Below, one piece after another: positions 25,301 through 36,040 of a DNA stretch of 64,000 nucleotides. The notes under the pieces were generated by a model. It was not told the DNA's origin. It made no database searches and worked only from the letters and a program-made list of their open reading frames with translations. Source of the DNA: Spongilla lacustris (taxonomy: Eukaryota > Porifera > Demospongiae > Spongillida > Spongillidae). Location: the NCBI GenBank assembly GCA_949361645.1, contig OX442422.1, positions 4,475,137-4,539,136 on the forward strand, in the 5' to 3' direction. The stretch's first letter is position 1, and every line of letters starts with the position of its first letter. The position numbers were made by a program, and so were the translations under genes.

Positions 25301-28300
25301 CGAAACTGCTAATCAATCAAATAAAGAACAAGCTGTGATAGTTACAAGATATGCAGATGATGATTTAATTGCTCAGGAAGAATTTATTGGACTTTCAGTT
25401 GTTGATTCAATAGATGCAGCAACTCTCACAGCAGTAATCAAAGACTGCCTTCTGAGAATGAATTTACCATTGCAAAATTGTCGTGGTCAGTGTTATGATG
25501 GAGCTAGCAGTCCAAAACAGGTGTTGCAAAACAAATTTCAGATGAGGAGAGCAGAGCTATTTATTCACATCACTATGGCCACGCCCTTAATCTAGCTGCT
25601 GGAGACTCAATCAAAAAATCAAAAATAATGTGCGATGCTCTTAACACCTGCTTTGAGATGTCCAAGTTATTGAACTATTCACCTCAGCGTGATGCTCTGT
25701 TTCAGAAGTTAAAGAGTGACATCTCTCCAGAAACTACTGGATTCAGGGTTTTATGCCCCACAAGGTGGACCGTTCGAGCTGACAGTCTACAGTGCATTGT
25801 TGACAATTATAAAGTTCTTCAAGAACTGTTTAAGGTAGCCGCAATATTGTTAAGCACACAGAAATCAAATCTTGAATAATAGGTGTTGCTTCACAGATGA
25901 GAGAATTCAATTTCTTTTTATATTTTGACTCATCTGGGGGAGTCTGGGAGTTCAGTGAAGTCACTGCCATGACTATCCCTAAAGTACAGATACAGATGCT
26001 CCAGATGTTGACAGTAAACCAACATACGAGGCATCCTGGTTCGTTCTGTTCTTAGTCTAACCAATATAGGACTGAATGATTCTTTGATGGTCAGGAATGA
26101 AGAAACAGCTAACATATTTTCCTTGCAACGGCAAACTGCAATCACTATTGGATTGTGCACTCCTAGGATTCTTATGATGGTGTGTCGAGCATCTTGTGTT
26201 GCTGTCAAAGCCATAAGTTTGAAACTTTGGCAAAATACGTCTTATTTCCTCAATTCTCACTACAGTAAATGTATCATTCCTGAAAACGAGTTTGTTTTTT
26301 AAAAAGCATAAACCAACTATGACATTATTATAGCACTTCTTTACACAGTGAGCTTATTGACAACCAAAGCCTTAAAATCATAGATTGATACTGGCTTACT
26401 TAAGTTAAGAAACTTGGGTTAAGAGTTTTTATAAATGTCCTGTTCTGTTGGTTAGAGTACAGTGTGATATTTATTGCCATATTGGAGAAGACTTTAAGCT
26501 ACATGTACATCGCCTCTTGGTTGCATTGTTCACATTGAATACAGGATGGGTATTTTTGCATGAAAGAAAATCGTGATCATTTTCCGCATACCGCTATCAC
26601 AGAATTAGCAAACGTTATAGCGGTCGTTTTAAATCACGTGGAGTGTATTTTAAAACCATCTGCACTGACTGAAAAATGCCACAGGAAGCTTGTGTTCCAG
26701 ACAAGTCGGGTCCGTTATGCACATTTAGGTTTCATAGTTGCTGTTACAATGCACGCTGATGCTATCTTTTAGAATCGCCTTTACTTTTTTGTTTAGCATC
26801 AATACAGAAGCTATTTAGCTTGTTATTGTATATAGAGAATATGTTGTAATGACAAAACCTCAGGTGTCCCTTGCTTACACAAGCAAGCATCAGGTACTTA
26901 TGTATGTAAGAATGAATTGATCGATCAACCCTGCTTTTGGGGAAACTTTTAAAAAACAAATCCCCCCATTGTTTTACTTCCAGTAGCATCCCTGGAGTCA
27001 ACTCTTTCTACACCTTACTTCACAAATCTTGTTGAATTACTGGTCACAGCAGCAACAGATAAATCCCCATTGTTGCGAAGCTTTGAACCTTTGAACGCAA
27101 TGGACTTCTAAACATGGAACTTTTACTTGGCCATACCTGGTCTACAATAATAGGGGTTAGAGGAGAAGCCACATTAACAATTGACGGCTCCTCTTCTTGA
27201 GTCTTTCTGGGGCAATCGAACAATATATGAAGGCAGGCATAACCAGTGATGCCACGGCCAGCCGTGGCCGTCTGGGATGTCTACATTTGACGGCTCAGAC
27301 AGCCCAGCCGTGACTGTGGCTGTCCCTCGAAAGAAACATGTGATCTGACTGTAAAAATCTCTGGCCATCAAACTTTGGCCATAGCCACCAGGAATTTTCA
27401 TGGATGGCCACGTGTTCAATCAGCAAAAATGTCTACTGATTGTTGTGTGCTTCACGAACTAGAAATCAGGAAACAGTAGACGAACCTTCACTTAAATGTA
27501 CGGACGTGAAGCCAGAGGATGCTATTGCACAGTTTGCCTTCCATCCGACTGGCATGAAGTTTGTAAACACATGGCTGTGGAATCATTGGATGCATGTACA
27601 ACCAGTATCATAGAATCTTCAGTTGCAAACACTACCACTAATGTGCAGAAAATACCACTGGATTCATTCTTTGACTTCGAGGTTTGTAAGGCAGCTAATA
27701 GTTTCAAGTTGGGTGTTTATTGCAAAATCACTACAGCAGCACAATGAAGGTATTGAAGATGAACCAACAGTGAATGGCCAAAAGATTGAGCGAAAAGAAG
27801 TTGATGGATGAGTTACAAGAGTATACATCAGTACCTATGACTAATTGGAATCTGGAATGGTGGAGCGAAAAGGAGGAAAAATCTCCAATTAGCGCGCAAA
27901 TACATGTATCATGCCAGCGCGTAAATACATGTATCATGCCATACCCATGTCCAGTGCTCCGTCTGAGTCTTCTCACAGATGAAACTCATAGTCGAACGTA
28001 AAAGATGGCGGATGGATCCTGCTAGGCTTGAATCAGTCTTGTTTTTGTGTTGCAATAAAGATTTTAAATAATTGGGCTTGATGTTGTACACGCTTGTTTC
28101 CACACATTTACAGCAAAACGTTTTCGCAATGATCATGTGGTCCCGCTCAATGTATGGGCCTCGGTGATTATATCATTGGCGCATCAAGCGGGAAAACGTG
28201 CCCGTACCTTGTTCAACTGTATCTCTGTAATAGATGGCATAAAACTTAACGAACAGAACATTCCAATAGCTAAGGGACCTCTGTACCTATAAATCGAAAT

Positions 28301-29174
28301 TTAATTACTCCTGCCAAACTTTATGGAGGATTTGAACCCAGCGGGGTATCAGATGTTGCAATACTGGCACGGAGCTAGTGCAAGAGCCCAAAATGTATAT
28401 TACCATAGTGAAATGGTGTAGTATGAAGTGTTGAAAATACGCAGTCAATAGCAATAACCTTTCAGAAGTTATAATGATTCAAACGCAAGGGAATTTTATA
28501 ACATTTTATATATTTACACGATAAGAAGTTTTCGTTGAACTCCTCCATACTAACAATACCTGGTTCGGAAATTCCTGTATCTGATAATTTGAACATTACA
28601 GACCTGACAAATTTCATCAATTATTCTAATGACACTAATTTCCCAAATACATGCACATGCTTGTACGATAATTTAGATTACATGTATTAGCATGTGTCAT
28701 GAAAAAAAAAAGAATCAAACAATTAAACTGCCTCTAACCCTTATAACAACATGATGTACATGTACATGTATGTACATGTAATTGCCTGTATAAATCTACA
28801 TGTAAATGTACCCCTAAAGAAATGTTACACGGTACTTGTATGTGTTTCATCTTGTGCTGTAGCACAGTACTATACCTGAGAGGTGCTCACAAGACTTTTA
28901 AGATTGTGGTAGCATCCAAAGTATACTGCATTCCAAACCCCATGTCTTCCAAGTGTGGCAGTAAGGCCCTTGTACAACCCTCTTGTACCAAAGCCATCCT
29001 TCTGTACAATTTCTCTAGCACAGGACCATGTGCTGGGTTGCTGAATGAACAGATAATTTATGCATTGACAAACTACATGTAGTGGAAAAGGTGACATTGA
29101 GCAAAAGCCACAAATGCAATGGTAATCTAACACTAGTGTACTAAATACAATGTTCATCCCTACAAGACAAACTT

Positions 29175-29213
<39 letters not shown>

Positions 29214-32200
29214 GATCAATGTTAGCTTTTTGGTGCTTATTGGTTTTAACATTCTGATGAGGAGCTTATACCCTGAGATCACATTAAAAGTAAGCTGATC
29301 ACATTAAAATATGAATAAAACCTCACAGTTGGCTCCCAATGACACATACATGCATGGAATAGGAAGGCTTGTCCATTTACAAGTAGTAGTGGGTCATCAA
29401 AAACTACATGCACAACCTTATACAGTACAATGCAATTTCTACCATTTTATTAAAATGGCTGCTATACATGTACTGCAAATAACACCAAGCAAAGTTACTT
29501 ATTCTTAAAGGATTCTCCATGCAAACCATTTCAAAGAATGACTTTAACTTGCTGGTTTGCGACAATTATACAGCTGCAGTTTAAACTTAATTAGGTCTGC
29601 AGAGATTACAGTGTGTAGATCCCATTCCCTCCTCCCCCTATACTGTACAGCAAAGTGTTGGCAAAGAGGGTGCATTTATTTATTACAATAGGAAAATAGC
29701 CGACTAAGTCTCACAAATGGCACCAAACCAAACAAGTTTGGCAAGGAACAATGTACAGTACATGTGCATTATATTCAATTACCAGATAACAAACAATTAA
29801 GTGCTCAACTACATTGCTGTATACTAAAATAATCTCTTGCTAATTGGGTTTCGCAAAACGCCTCGATTTCCCATTCACAATTTCATGAAGAGTTGACAGG
29901 GTAAACAAGTTGGAGTTGACTTTTGCCCTGATAAACCCCCCCCCCCTTGCCCTGCCCCCATCCCAAACATAAATTAAGCATGCTTGTGTACCAAATTTCA
30001 ACTGTTGTTTGAAGGTGAAGAGGGCAGGGGTGATATGACAGGCAACAGCCCCCCATATTCCAACACACCATCCAGCCCAACAATCATATTACACCACCTG
30101 CTAACATTTTGCATGACGTATCATCAAGGCAATATGTTGAAGGTGGTATACATGTATACCACATACACATGTACCTCAGAGAGTTTGCTCCTCTGTGCCT
30201 GGAGGTGCACCTTGACCCTTTCAAATGGAGTTATTACTATTGCTTCAGTCAACCCAGCTCCCAGCCCTGCCAGCACCAGCACCTGTAAGTGTAACAGAGT
30301 AGTGGGAAAAACAGTACTAATTTATTTGTGTCCACAAGACAAAATCTTAACCTTCCAAAACATGTCAGCCCCATGTAGCCCTCCTACATCATAAATTTCT
30401 CAGTTAATCATGGACTAATCTAACATCCTTGGCTTACCCTAAAATTTTTACATGTACTGTACATGTAAGTGGCCTTATTTCTGCCTATCCTCGGTCTGGG
30501 GACCACAATTTACAGTCATACCAAATCATTCTTGAGATTTCAACCTGCACAGCAGTTCTTTAAAATTGTTGCCCCCTAAGCTATCCCTATCAGTCCTGTG
30601 GCCCCTAAACAATCTATATGCATGTATGTGTACATGTATTAGTAAAGCCAGGAAGCCCCTGTATTACATTATCCCCGGTGCCGAGATTAGCTCTACATGT
30701 AATTATCAAAAAATTGAGGTAATATCTATCACTTGAAATACATATAATAACTTGGAAAACACAGTAATAACAGTTATTTCGAAATGTATATTTCCAATAC
30801 TACATTTCTTCATCATTCTTACTCTCCTGATTGCTCTACTTCTGTTTTTCACAAATTAATGAAGATGTACAAATCAATGAAGGTGTAAAGTCTCCTTTCC
30901 AAAGGGCTCCAAGGATAAGAAGAAACTAGCAGATGCTCATTTCACATTAATGGGGGGGGGGGGGTTTAATGTTTGAAATTCCAGTGAAGCACTTGTAAAC
31001 CTTGTGTGCATTAAATCTTGGGTTACGAAATAAAGTGATGTAAGAGTAGCATGTTGGCTGGCTCCCAAACAGAGAACAAGACTCTAAAGCATCTTCCACA
31101 TTTCTTGCTGCAAAAGGTAGATGGAGTTGATAGAGGAACTTGGAGTTAAACAGAACATCCCTTGATGGAGTAATGGATGTGAAATTTCTTTCACATTTAG
31201 CACATAAGGGTCATGTTTCTGAAATACAGACTTGAGTTAATAAGAACTCAAGCCGCTGCAGATGGAATCAGGGATTGTCATGGACTTTAGTAACAGTGCA
31301 CCAAGATGATTGAGGCTGACCATTGAATTCAGATACTGAATGATGCTCTTTATGTGGTTTGGACAACTAAGGCTATTACATAAGTTGTTCTGCATTTTAA
31401 CCGTTGAAAAATATATATCCTGGTGCTTGATGAGATATGCTTGCAATGGACCAAACCAGCAAGTAGTGAGCATTAGTTTGTTATCATATTAATGTTTTAA
31501 CATATAAAGATTGATCATTGATTGCGACCCACTAGTTATGAACAAAGAAGTTAGGAATTACATGTAGCATCTTGTGAGCAGTGCCAAATAAGCAGCACAA
31601 AAATGTGCAAAGCTACAACTGTCCTCACAGTGTTCTGGTGTTGATATGTAGCTGTATGTGTTGTGGCAGATTATTTTCTCAAAATGGATGGAAGCCAAAC
31701 TATGTAAAATAAAACAGCTAAAAAGGTTGTATACATTGTTTGCACGTTTGGTTGCACAAAGATTCAAATTCAGGATCATGAGTTTTGCATTAAAGTGTCC
31801 ACCTCACTGCATGCTCTAACAGGATTAAAGCAATGTGTGACTAGTGCATACCATCGACAAGGCTGGTTGAACGTGCTAATTGTACTACTTTGAGAACCTC
31901 ATGACATTAGACCACAGGCATATACATGTATATCCTAAACAATGTAATAGCCATAATTATGGTTATTGATGGTTATTGATGTGCCAGAATACATGTACTT
32001 GCCATTATCATCACACATGTAGCTACAGGTTATCATGTTACGGAACAAGATTAAATAGTGTCATCTACGAAGTTGTGCTTCAATTAGATTGAAAATTCAT
32101 AACATGCAGAGGCATTAAAAAAAAAACCACAAGTACAGTTCCTAACAGTATGGCACTGGAGTTACTCCCTCATTCTCGATCATATCACAAATGTACACTT

Positions 32201-32268
32201 GCACTTACCATAGGTCCTGTGGCCCCTACGCCTTTGAGCAGTGAGTTAAAACACTCAAAGGAAAAAAA
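16334..32268 (-). CDS. SLC25A21: Mitochondrial 2-oxodicarboxylate carrier, six C-terminal exons (5' part missing)
   Basis: Exons in transcript order are 32268-32209, 30282-30175, 29040-28876, 22263-22088, 21096-21044 and 16398-16334. All are GT-AG with matching phases, 208 residues plus TAA. They align along the length of animal SLC25A21 from the end of repeat 1 on: FFSFE at the first exon, LAGLGAGLTEAIV, the carrier signature P-F-E-R-V-K, EQPSTW, GLTATLGRHGVWNAVYFG, the third signature P-F-D-V-A-K-S-R-I-Q-G-P-Q, LFKGLLPK and RLGPGG then VVYEQ. The family is a six-helix inner-membrane exchanger of 2-oxoadipate and related dicarboxylates for 2-oxoglutarate, used in lysine and tryptophan breakdown. 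About 100 N-terminal residues are absent; the first visible exon lies just inside a satellite and the assembly gap. The introns are packed with dead transposons. The ending (MSSLLMRNGL) differs from vertebrates. Confidence 0.9.
18484..19250 (+). pseudogene. Decayed Ty3/gypsy RT-RNase H to integrase fragment
   Basis: Broken reading frames preserve gypsy pol landmarks in order. The first is FLGVAGYYH followed by I-K-D-F-S, P-L-Y-Q-L-T-E and E-W-T-D-A-C (RT thumb to RNase H). Next is an RNase H stretch with DDGKE, VAYGSRILKLSEG and the KEPEGQLA motif. Last is Q-L-Q-Q-S-D-E-N-I-A-P-I-L near 19075, the usual start of the integrase spacer. Stops and shifts interrupt throughout. It lies downstream of the carrier gene on the opposite strand. 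No integrase core is visible. Confidence 0.7.
19297..19990. repeat. Pair of diverged direct repeats about 610 bp apart
   Basis: ATCTAGCAGCTGGAGGGAAG at about 19301 recurs as ATCTAGCAGCTTGAGGGAAG at about 19908, and similarity continues for about 85 bases through TGCGGCTAGAT and TTCACA. They follow the gypsy remnant and could be relics of its 3' region or LTR, but LTR boundaries were not resolved. Confidence 0.5.
23205..23575 (+). pseudogene. Pogo/Tigger-like transposase DNA-binding fragment
   Basis: A frame with one stop reads LPYKKRGHPV, then GGVISASAVMVASRGILM, LLAEFGGHSNL, WAYHLLHGMNFVRRK and FLHDLV. This order (K-R-G-x-P, G-G-V-x-x-x-x-x-V-M-x-A-x-x-G, G-G-x-x-x-L-x-x-x-W-A-x-x-L-L-x-x-M-x-F-V) is typical of the helix-turn-helix linker region just before the DDE domain in pogo-type transposases of marine invertebrates. 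The DDE catalytic domain is absent. It lies in the 6.6 kb carrier intron. Confidence 0.55.
23790..24375 (+). pseudogene. Decayed tyrosine-recombinase element (Crypton/DIRS-like)
   Basis: In broken frames, YSFKKKGNECQYKVNQQV matches the opening of invertebrate transposon proteins that carry a phage-integrase-type domain. Further on, WADPRRR, PSFPVQEINLVLYLQCSL and STGTRES fit the core-binding region of those recombinases. The catalytic R-H-R-Y part is not visible. Identification rests on motif memory only. Confidence 0.4.
24705..25880 (+). pseudogene. Decayed hAT transposase (DUF4371 type), diverged relative of the 57.6 kb copy
   Basis: Broken frames keep the family landmarks in order: a TTF-type zinc finger remnant (W-x-x-Y-D-E, CYICVNAHIEG, SGYSNWKDA), GLALRGHGDD, DWMKRQGNTY, the catalytic-region motif VMADETANQSNKEQ, NCRGQCYDGAS, GHALNLAAGD and LCPTRWTVRADSL. 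The same landmarks occur in the 57.6-59.3 kb transposase (LADETRD, CRGQGYDGAS, LCPTRWTVRTG), so the two are homologous but old. It is cut off before the hAT dimerisation domain, next to the RecQ-like fragment. Confidence 0.75.
25930..26262 (-). pseudogene. RecQ-like DNA helicase fragment
   Basis: The minus strand reads M-A-L-T-A-T-Q-D-A-R (helicase motif III, usually A-L-T-A-T-A), then ILGVHNPIVIAVCR, TIKESFSPILVRLRTERTRM and LVYCQHLEHLYLYF (motif IV region, usually I-I-F-C). A shifted frame just upstream supplies E-I-R-R-I-L-P-K, which precedes motif III in RecQ-like proteins of cnidarians and sponges. The DEAH box and motifs V-VI are missing, so it is a dead fragment. It may have travelled with a transposon or be a retrocopy. 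Confidence 0.55.
27893..27936. repeat. Two-copy tandem repeat GCGC(A/G)AAATACATGTATCATGCC
   Basis: Adjacent units GCGCAAATACATGTATCATG and GCGTAAATACATGTATCATG, each followed by CC. Includes the palindrome TACATGTA that is frequent throughout the window. Confidence 0.7.
28165..28480. repeat. Dispersed repeat, copy without insertion
   Basis: Homologous to 47985-48560. Shared landmarks are TTGTTCAACTGTA, TTGAACCC(A/G)G(C/T)GGGGTATC, AATACTGGCACGGAGCTAGT, GCAAG(A/T)(G/C)CC(C/A)GAAAATGTAT-like text and GGTATGAAGTGTTG. This copy lacks the 0.2 kb element found in the other, so it serves as the empty-site reference. The family is unidentified and shows no clear ORF. Confidence 0.65.
29178..29213. 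repeat. Poly-G run of about 34 bases
   Basis: Located in the carrier intron upstream of the exon at 28876-29040 (in + coordinates just above it). Confidence 0.85.
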
Positions 32269-32309
32269 CTAAGGAGAAACGATGAGATGAAAATATGCAA
32301 CATTGCACT

Positions 32310-32557
32310 TAGCACACCACAGCACACATACCACAGCACACATGCACAAACACCACAGCATACATGCACACACACCACAGCACACATGCACACACACCAC
32401 AGCACACATGCACACACACCACAGCACACATGCACACTACTGCACTTAGCACACACACCACAGCACACATGCACACTACTGCACTTAGCACACACACCAC
32501 AGCACACATGCACACTACTGCACTTAGCACACCACAGCACACATGCACACACACCGC
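32310..32557. repeat. Satellite of CACACCACAGCACACATGCA units next to the gap
   Basis: About 21-bp units (ACACCACAGCACACATGCAC) give way to three roughly 39-bp higher-order units that insert CTACTGCACTTAGCACAC. The array runs straight into the N gap, so its true length is unknown. All ORFs over it (T-H-H-S-T-H-A repeats) are artefacts. Confidence 0.85.
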
Positions 32558-32757
32558 NNNNNNNNNNNNNNNNNNNNNNNNNNNNNNNNNNNNNNNNNNN
32601 NNNNNNNNNNNNNNNNNNNNNNNNNNNNNNNNNNNNNNNNNNNNNNNNNNNNNNNNNNNNNNNNNNNNNNNNNNNNNNNNNNNNNNNNNNNNNNNNNNNN
32701 NNNNNNNNNNNNNNNNNNNNNNNNNNNNNNNNNNNNNNNNNNNNNNNNNNNNNNNNN
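32558..32757. other. Assembly gap (200 N)
   Basis: Exactly 200 N, a conventional placeholder length, at the edge of the satellite. Order and distance across it are not guaranteed by the sequence. Confidence 0.98.
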
Positions 32758-32889
32758 AACGGTCGTATTGGCGAGTTTTACCACAAGATCCGATTGTCCC
32801 GGGGTGGTCTTATTAGTGAGCCGCTACTGTAACTGCATCGATTCGGTTTGGTCGATGAATGCTAATTAGCTAGTGTGGACGCACCCTCA

Positions 32890-34330
32890 ATCCGGATCGA
32901 TCTGGATTGCGGTTGCTAGTGAAGAAATGCCTTTATCCTCGTATAGGCCGAACTGGGTTTGCCACATCTTAACGTTATCATTCTGTACAAGTGACAGTTG
33001 AGAATGAAATGTCTAATCCAGAGCCTTTCTGCGTTCAAGAAGTCACCGTCTTCATTCTGTGTTGAGAGTCAGCCTTGACCTTAAATTTCAGTACGGTAAT
33101 AAACTTCTGAACATGAGCCGTTACCCCCAGAAGCCGTCTAAGAGTGCTGAAGTCCTCCGCCTGAATAACTGAATCAATCCGACTTGACTCTTCCACCACC
33201 ACGTTGTGGACGGTCATTGAGGAGGTTCGGTCTCCCGCCTTCAGCTCCACTGCACAGGCCTCAGGTATGGCGTTCAATTCAGGACTACAAGGTTCCTGAT
33301 CTGGCTCACAAACATGCTGAGGTACCTTCAGCCAGGATCCTATTGTACTTGGTTCGGTACCTTCAACTCCCCTTGATGGGAGATCAGCCGGGTTTACATC
33401 GCCAACACTTTGCTGGGATCAGAGTGCGAATCTCCCTCTGTTATCCATGAACTGCTTCCACTCTTTGTCATAGCCCCTTATCCAATACAAGACAATCTTC
33501 GAGTCAGTATATCTTGTCAAATTTCTGTTCAGGCTGTAGTACTTGCATGATATTTGAAAGAAGACGTGCTAAAAGAAGTGCAGCTAGCAGCTCCAGTCTG
33601 GGAATAGTCAGTGAGTTCAGGGGAGCAAGTCTGGTCCTCGAAGCAACAAATCGGAATGCTGGCAGAGCCTACTTTCATGAACACCACTGCGGCGTATGCC
33701 CTTTGCGATGCATCACAAAACCCAATTAATTCACAGGGATAAGGTTCTTCAACATCGTAGAAGTAGCACCTTGGAATGTGGAGAAGGAGTGGTTCGTGCA
33801 TTTTCCACTTCAGCAACAGCTCTCCTCCTAGTTGGTCATCCCAATCTAATCTTGCTGCACAAATATCCTGGAAGAGTAGCTTGAAGCATACTGTCCAAAG
33901 TGAAAGGATGCTCATGGGATCATACACGCGTGCAGAGACCAATCACATTCCTCTTGGTAGGATGAATGGTAACAGCCACCTTGTAGAGGTCGCCAAGGTC
34001 ACAGACAAGGACGTCTTCAGCTGGCTTCCACTTCATGCCCAGCACCTTAACACATTCTGGAAGATCAATTCTTTCTCCCAAGGGGTTCTTGGCGTATGAT
34101 TCGTCATCACAGGTCACAGGTTCACGCTGAGGAACTTGAACCTCATGGTTGTCCTGAGAAGACATGCGTGCCTGAAGGTTTGGAGAGTTGGACATGAATT
34201 TCCTGCAGGTGAATCCTGCTTGGCTCAAACACCATCTCGACCTCGTACAGCTCAAGTGCCTTGGCTTAAGTCTTCTCTCCAAAAGTGAGGTCATCTACAT
34301 AGATGGAGCGATTGTATTTCTCAACAAAGG
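32890..34330 (-). pseudogene. BEL/Pao retrotransposon, 3' half (RT end, RNase H, truncated)
   Basis: Continues the Pao polyprotein interrupted at 34331. Broken minus-strand frames show the RT Y-V-D-D box with D-L-T-F-G after it (near 34290), then K-V-L-G-M-K-W (34050), K-R-N-V-I-G-L-C, W-D-D-Q-L, E-L-I-G-F-C-D-A-S-Q-R-A-Y-A-A-V-V (RNase H-like, near 33700) and QAEDFSTLRRLLGVTA (33120). The last recognisable piece is W-Q-T-Q-F-G-L-Y near 32960. After about 32890 similarity stops, so the integrase and 3' LTR are lost. The RNase H part holds several frameshifts. Confidence 0.8.
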
Positions 34331-34419
34331 TGTAGTGTTCTCCAAAATATATATTAATAATCACAGTTCTATATATCGCACACCTTAATAATTATACTTA
34401 GCATACAGTTTACACCACA
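34331..34419 (-). repeat. 3' LTR of the Ty3/gypsy element (89 bp)
   Basis: On the plus strand it reads TGTAGTGTTCTCC to TTTACACCACA. On the minus strand it begins TGTGGTG and ends ACTACA. The purine tract GGAAAGGGAGA (minus, 34420-34430) lies directly before it. It matches the split upper LTR with a single difference over the 70 comparable bases before the insertion. AAAGG (34326-34330) is the target duplication. Confidence 0.85.
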
Positions 34420-34435
34420 TCTCCCTTTCCACAGA

Positions 34436-36040
34436 TCAGGAAGTTGAAACAACTATTCCGTATTGCTCAGGAGGATGAATACCGGCTCCTGTTTGAGAAC
34501 GTGTCATCATTTGGTGTGACCTTTGTGTTTGTTTTGGTTCACTATGCTTTGTCTCTGTTTGTGTTTCTGAGGGTTGCTTCTGTTGTGTCACATCTTCCTG
34601 GCCTGTTAATGTTTTGGGGTTCTCTGGAATGACATTTAGATGTTGGCGATTGCATCTTAATTGTCCACCGTCTTCAGTAGTGACAATGTAGGAGCGGGGT
34701 GCTGCTGCTGGCTCTATCACTCTGCCCAGTGTTGGCTGATGTTTCTTATCAGTAATCCATACGGCAGTATCATCTGGGATTTGGGAAAGTGAATGAGTCT
34801 GGTGACGATTTATCTTGCCATTGTTCTTCTTTCTGTCATCTTGTATTCGGAACTCCTTTAAGGATGGCCACTTAGGCTTCAATTGTTCTGGGAGTAAGGG
34901 AAGGTTAGTAGGCAGTCTCCTTCCCATTAGAAGTTCAGCAGGTGAAAGTTTACACCATGGTAAGGGGGTTGATCGATAAATGAGCATTGCCATTAAGGGG
35001 TCCTCTGACTTCCTCAAAATATTCTTGACAGTTTGCACCGATCTTTCAGCATGCCCATTGCTCCTGGGAAAGTGAGGGCTGCTTGTCACATGCATGAAAT
35101 TGTATTCTACTGCAAATAATGAAAACAGTTCTGAGGAGTACTGCGGGCCATTATCAGAAACCAATGTTTCAGGAATACCATGTCGTGAAAATATTGCCTT
35201 TAATGCGTCAATGACCCCTTTTGCTGTGGTATCCCTTAATTTAAGCACTTCCGGGTATCGTGAATAGTAGACTGTAACAACAACATAAGTTTCTCCGTTG
35301 AAGACGAACAGGTCTGATGAAACTCGCTGCCATGGAAGATCAGGCAGTGGAGTGAACATCAGCGGCTCTGGGTGGTGAGAGAATTCCCTCACACAGGTTG
35401 GGCAACTCTGAACAAGATCCTTAATCTGCTGTCCAATACCTGGCCACCAAACTGATATCCGTGCTCTTTCTTGGCATCTAACAATCCCTTGGTGTCCTTG
35501 ATGCAGTTTCTTGAGGGTATCCCTTTGAAGTTCCTTTGGTACCACAATTCGTTTTCCGTACAACAAAAGATTTTTATGAACTACCAAGTCACCCTGTACT
35601 TTCCAATAGTGTTTTAAAACAGGTTCAATTTTGTGTTTGTCTGGCCAACCCTGTTGAATGTATTGAATAACTTTAGCACAAATTGGGTCATCCTGCTGCG
35701 CTTTGCAATAGACTTGGAGTCTTTGTGGACTGGCTGGAAGGTCTCTTACACACACCTCCATCAGAAACTCCGTTTCAGTTTCATGTCTGACATCTCCCTC
35801 CGTAAATGGTCTAGGTGCATGAGATAAGGTGTCTGCAGTAAACAGCATCTTCCCGGCCACATAGTTGATCATGTAATCAAACCTTGCCAGTCTCAGCCTA
35901 AACCTAAAGATCTGAGGTGGTAGTTCGTCCATGTGTTTTGACCCAAATAAGGCAACAAGAGGCTTATGATCCGTTTCGATCATGAACTGCATACCAAGGA
36001 CATAAGAGGAGAACTTTTCACAGGCCCAAACACTTGCCAA
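34436..36040 (-). CDS. Ty3/gypsy RNase H end and integrase
   Basis: A 534-codon frame. It opens with the end of RNase H (F-M-I-E-T-D-H-K-P-L, then A-D-T-L-S-H-A). The integrase follows: a zinc-binding H-x3-H type site in LHQGHQGI with C-P-T-C, then catalytic D (V-S-S-D-L-F), D (V-S-D-N-G-P-Q-Y) and E (N-G-H-A-E-R-S-V-Q). The capsid-distal tail has S-P-A-E-L-L-M-G-R and a polar Q/T/E-rich end; no chromodomain is seen. Its start overlaps the end of the upstream frame by 23 bases in another frame, indicating a frameshift inside RNase H rather than a real start. Confidence 0.85.
   Translation of the reverse strand: MASVWACEKFSSYVLGMQFMIETDHKPLVALFGSKHMDELPPQIFRFRLRLARFDYMINYVAGKMLFTADTLSHAPRPFTEGDVRHETETEFLMEVCVRDLPASPQRLQVYCKAQQDDPICAKVIQYIQQGWPDKHKIEPVLKHYWKVQGDLVVHKNLLLYGKRIVVPKELQRDTLKKLHQGHQGIVRCQERARISVWWPGIGQQIKDLVQSCPTCVREFSHHPEPLMFTPLPDLPWQRVSSDLFVFNGETYVVVTVYYSRYPEVLKLRDTTAKGVIDALKAIFSRHGIPETLVSDNGPQYSSELFSLFAVEYNFMHVTSSPHFPRSNGHAERSVQTVKNILRKSEDPLMAMLIYRSTPLPWCKLSPAELLMGRRLPTNLPLLPEQLKPKWPSLKEFRIQDDRKKNNGKINRHQTHSLSQIPDDTAVWITDKKHQPTLGRVIEPAAAPRSYIVTTEDGGQLRCNRQHLNVIPENPKTLTGQEDVTQQKQPSETQTETKHSEPKQTQRSHQMMTRSQTGAGIHPPEQYGIVVSTS

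Noticed and set aside
27174..27811. Short ORFs in the carrier intron (27.2-27.8 kb)
   Set aside because: Some protein-like text (P-E-D-A-I-A-Q-F-A-F-H-P) but heavily interrupted and unrecognised, so not reported as a gene; possibly further transposon debris.
32287..32869. ORFs of 86-181 codons reading through the N run
   Set aside because: They consist of satellite-derived T-H-H-S-T repeats and undefined residues across the assembly gap.
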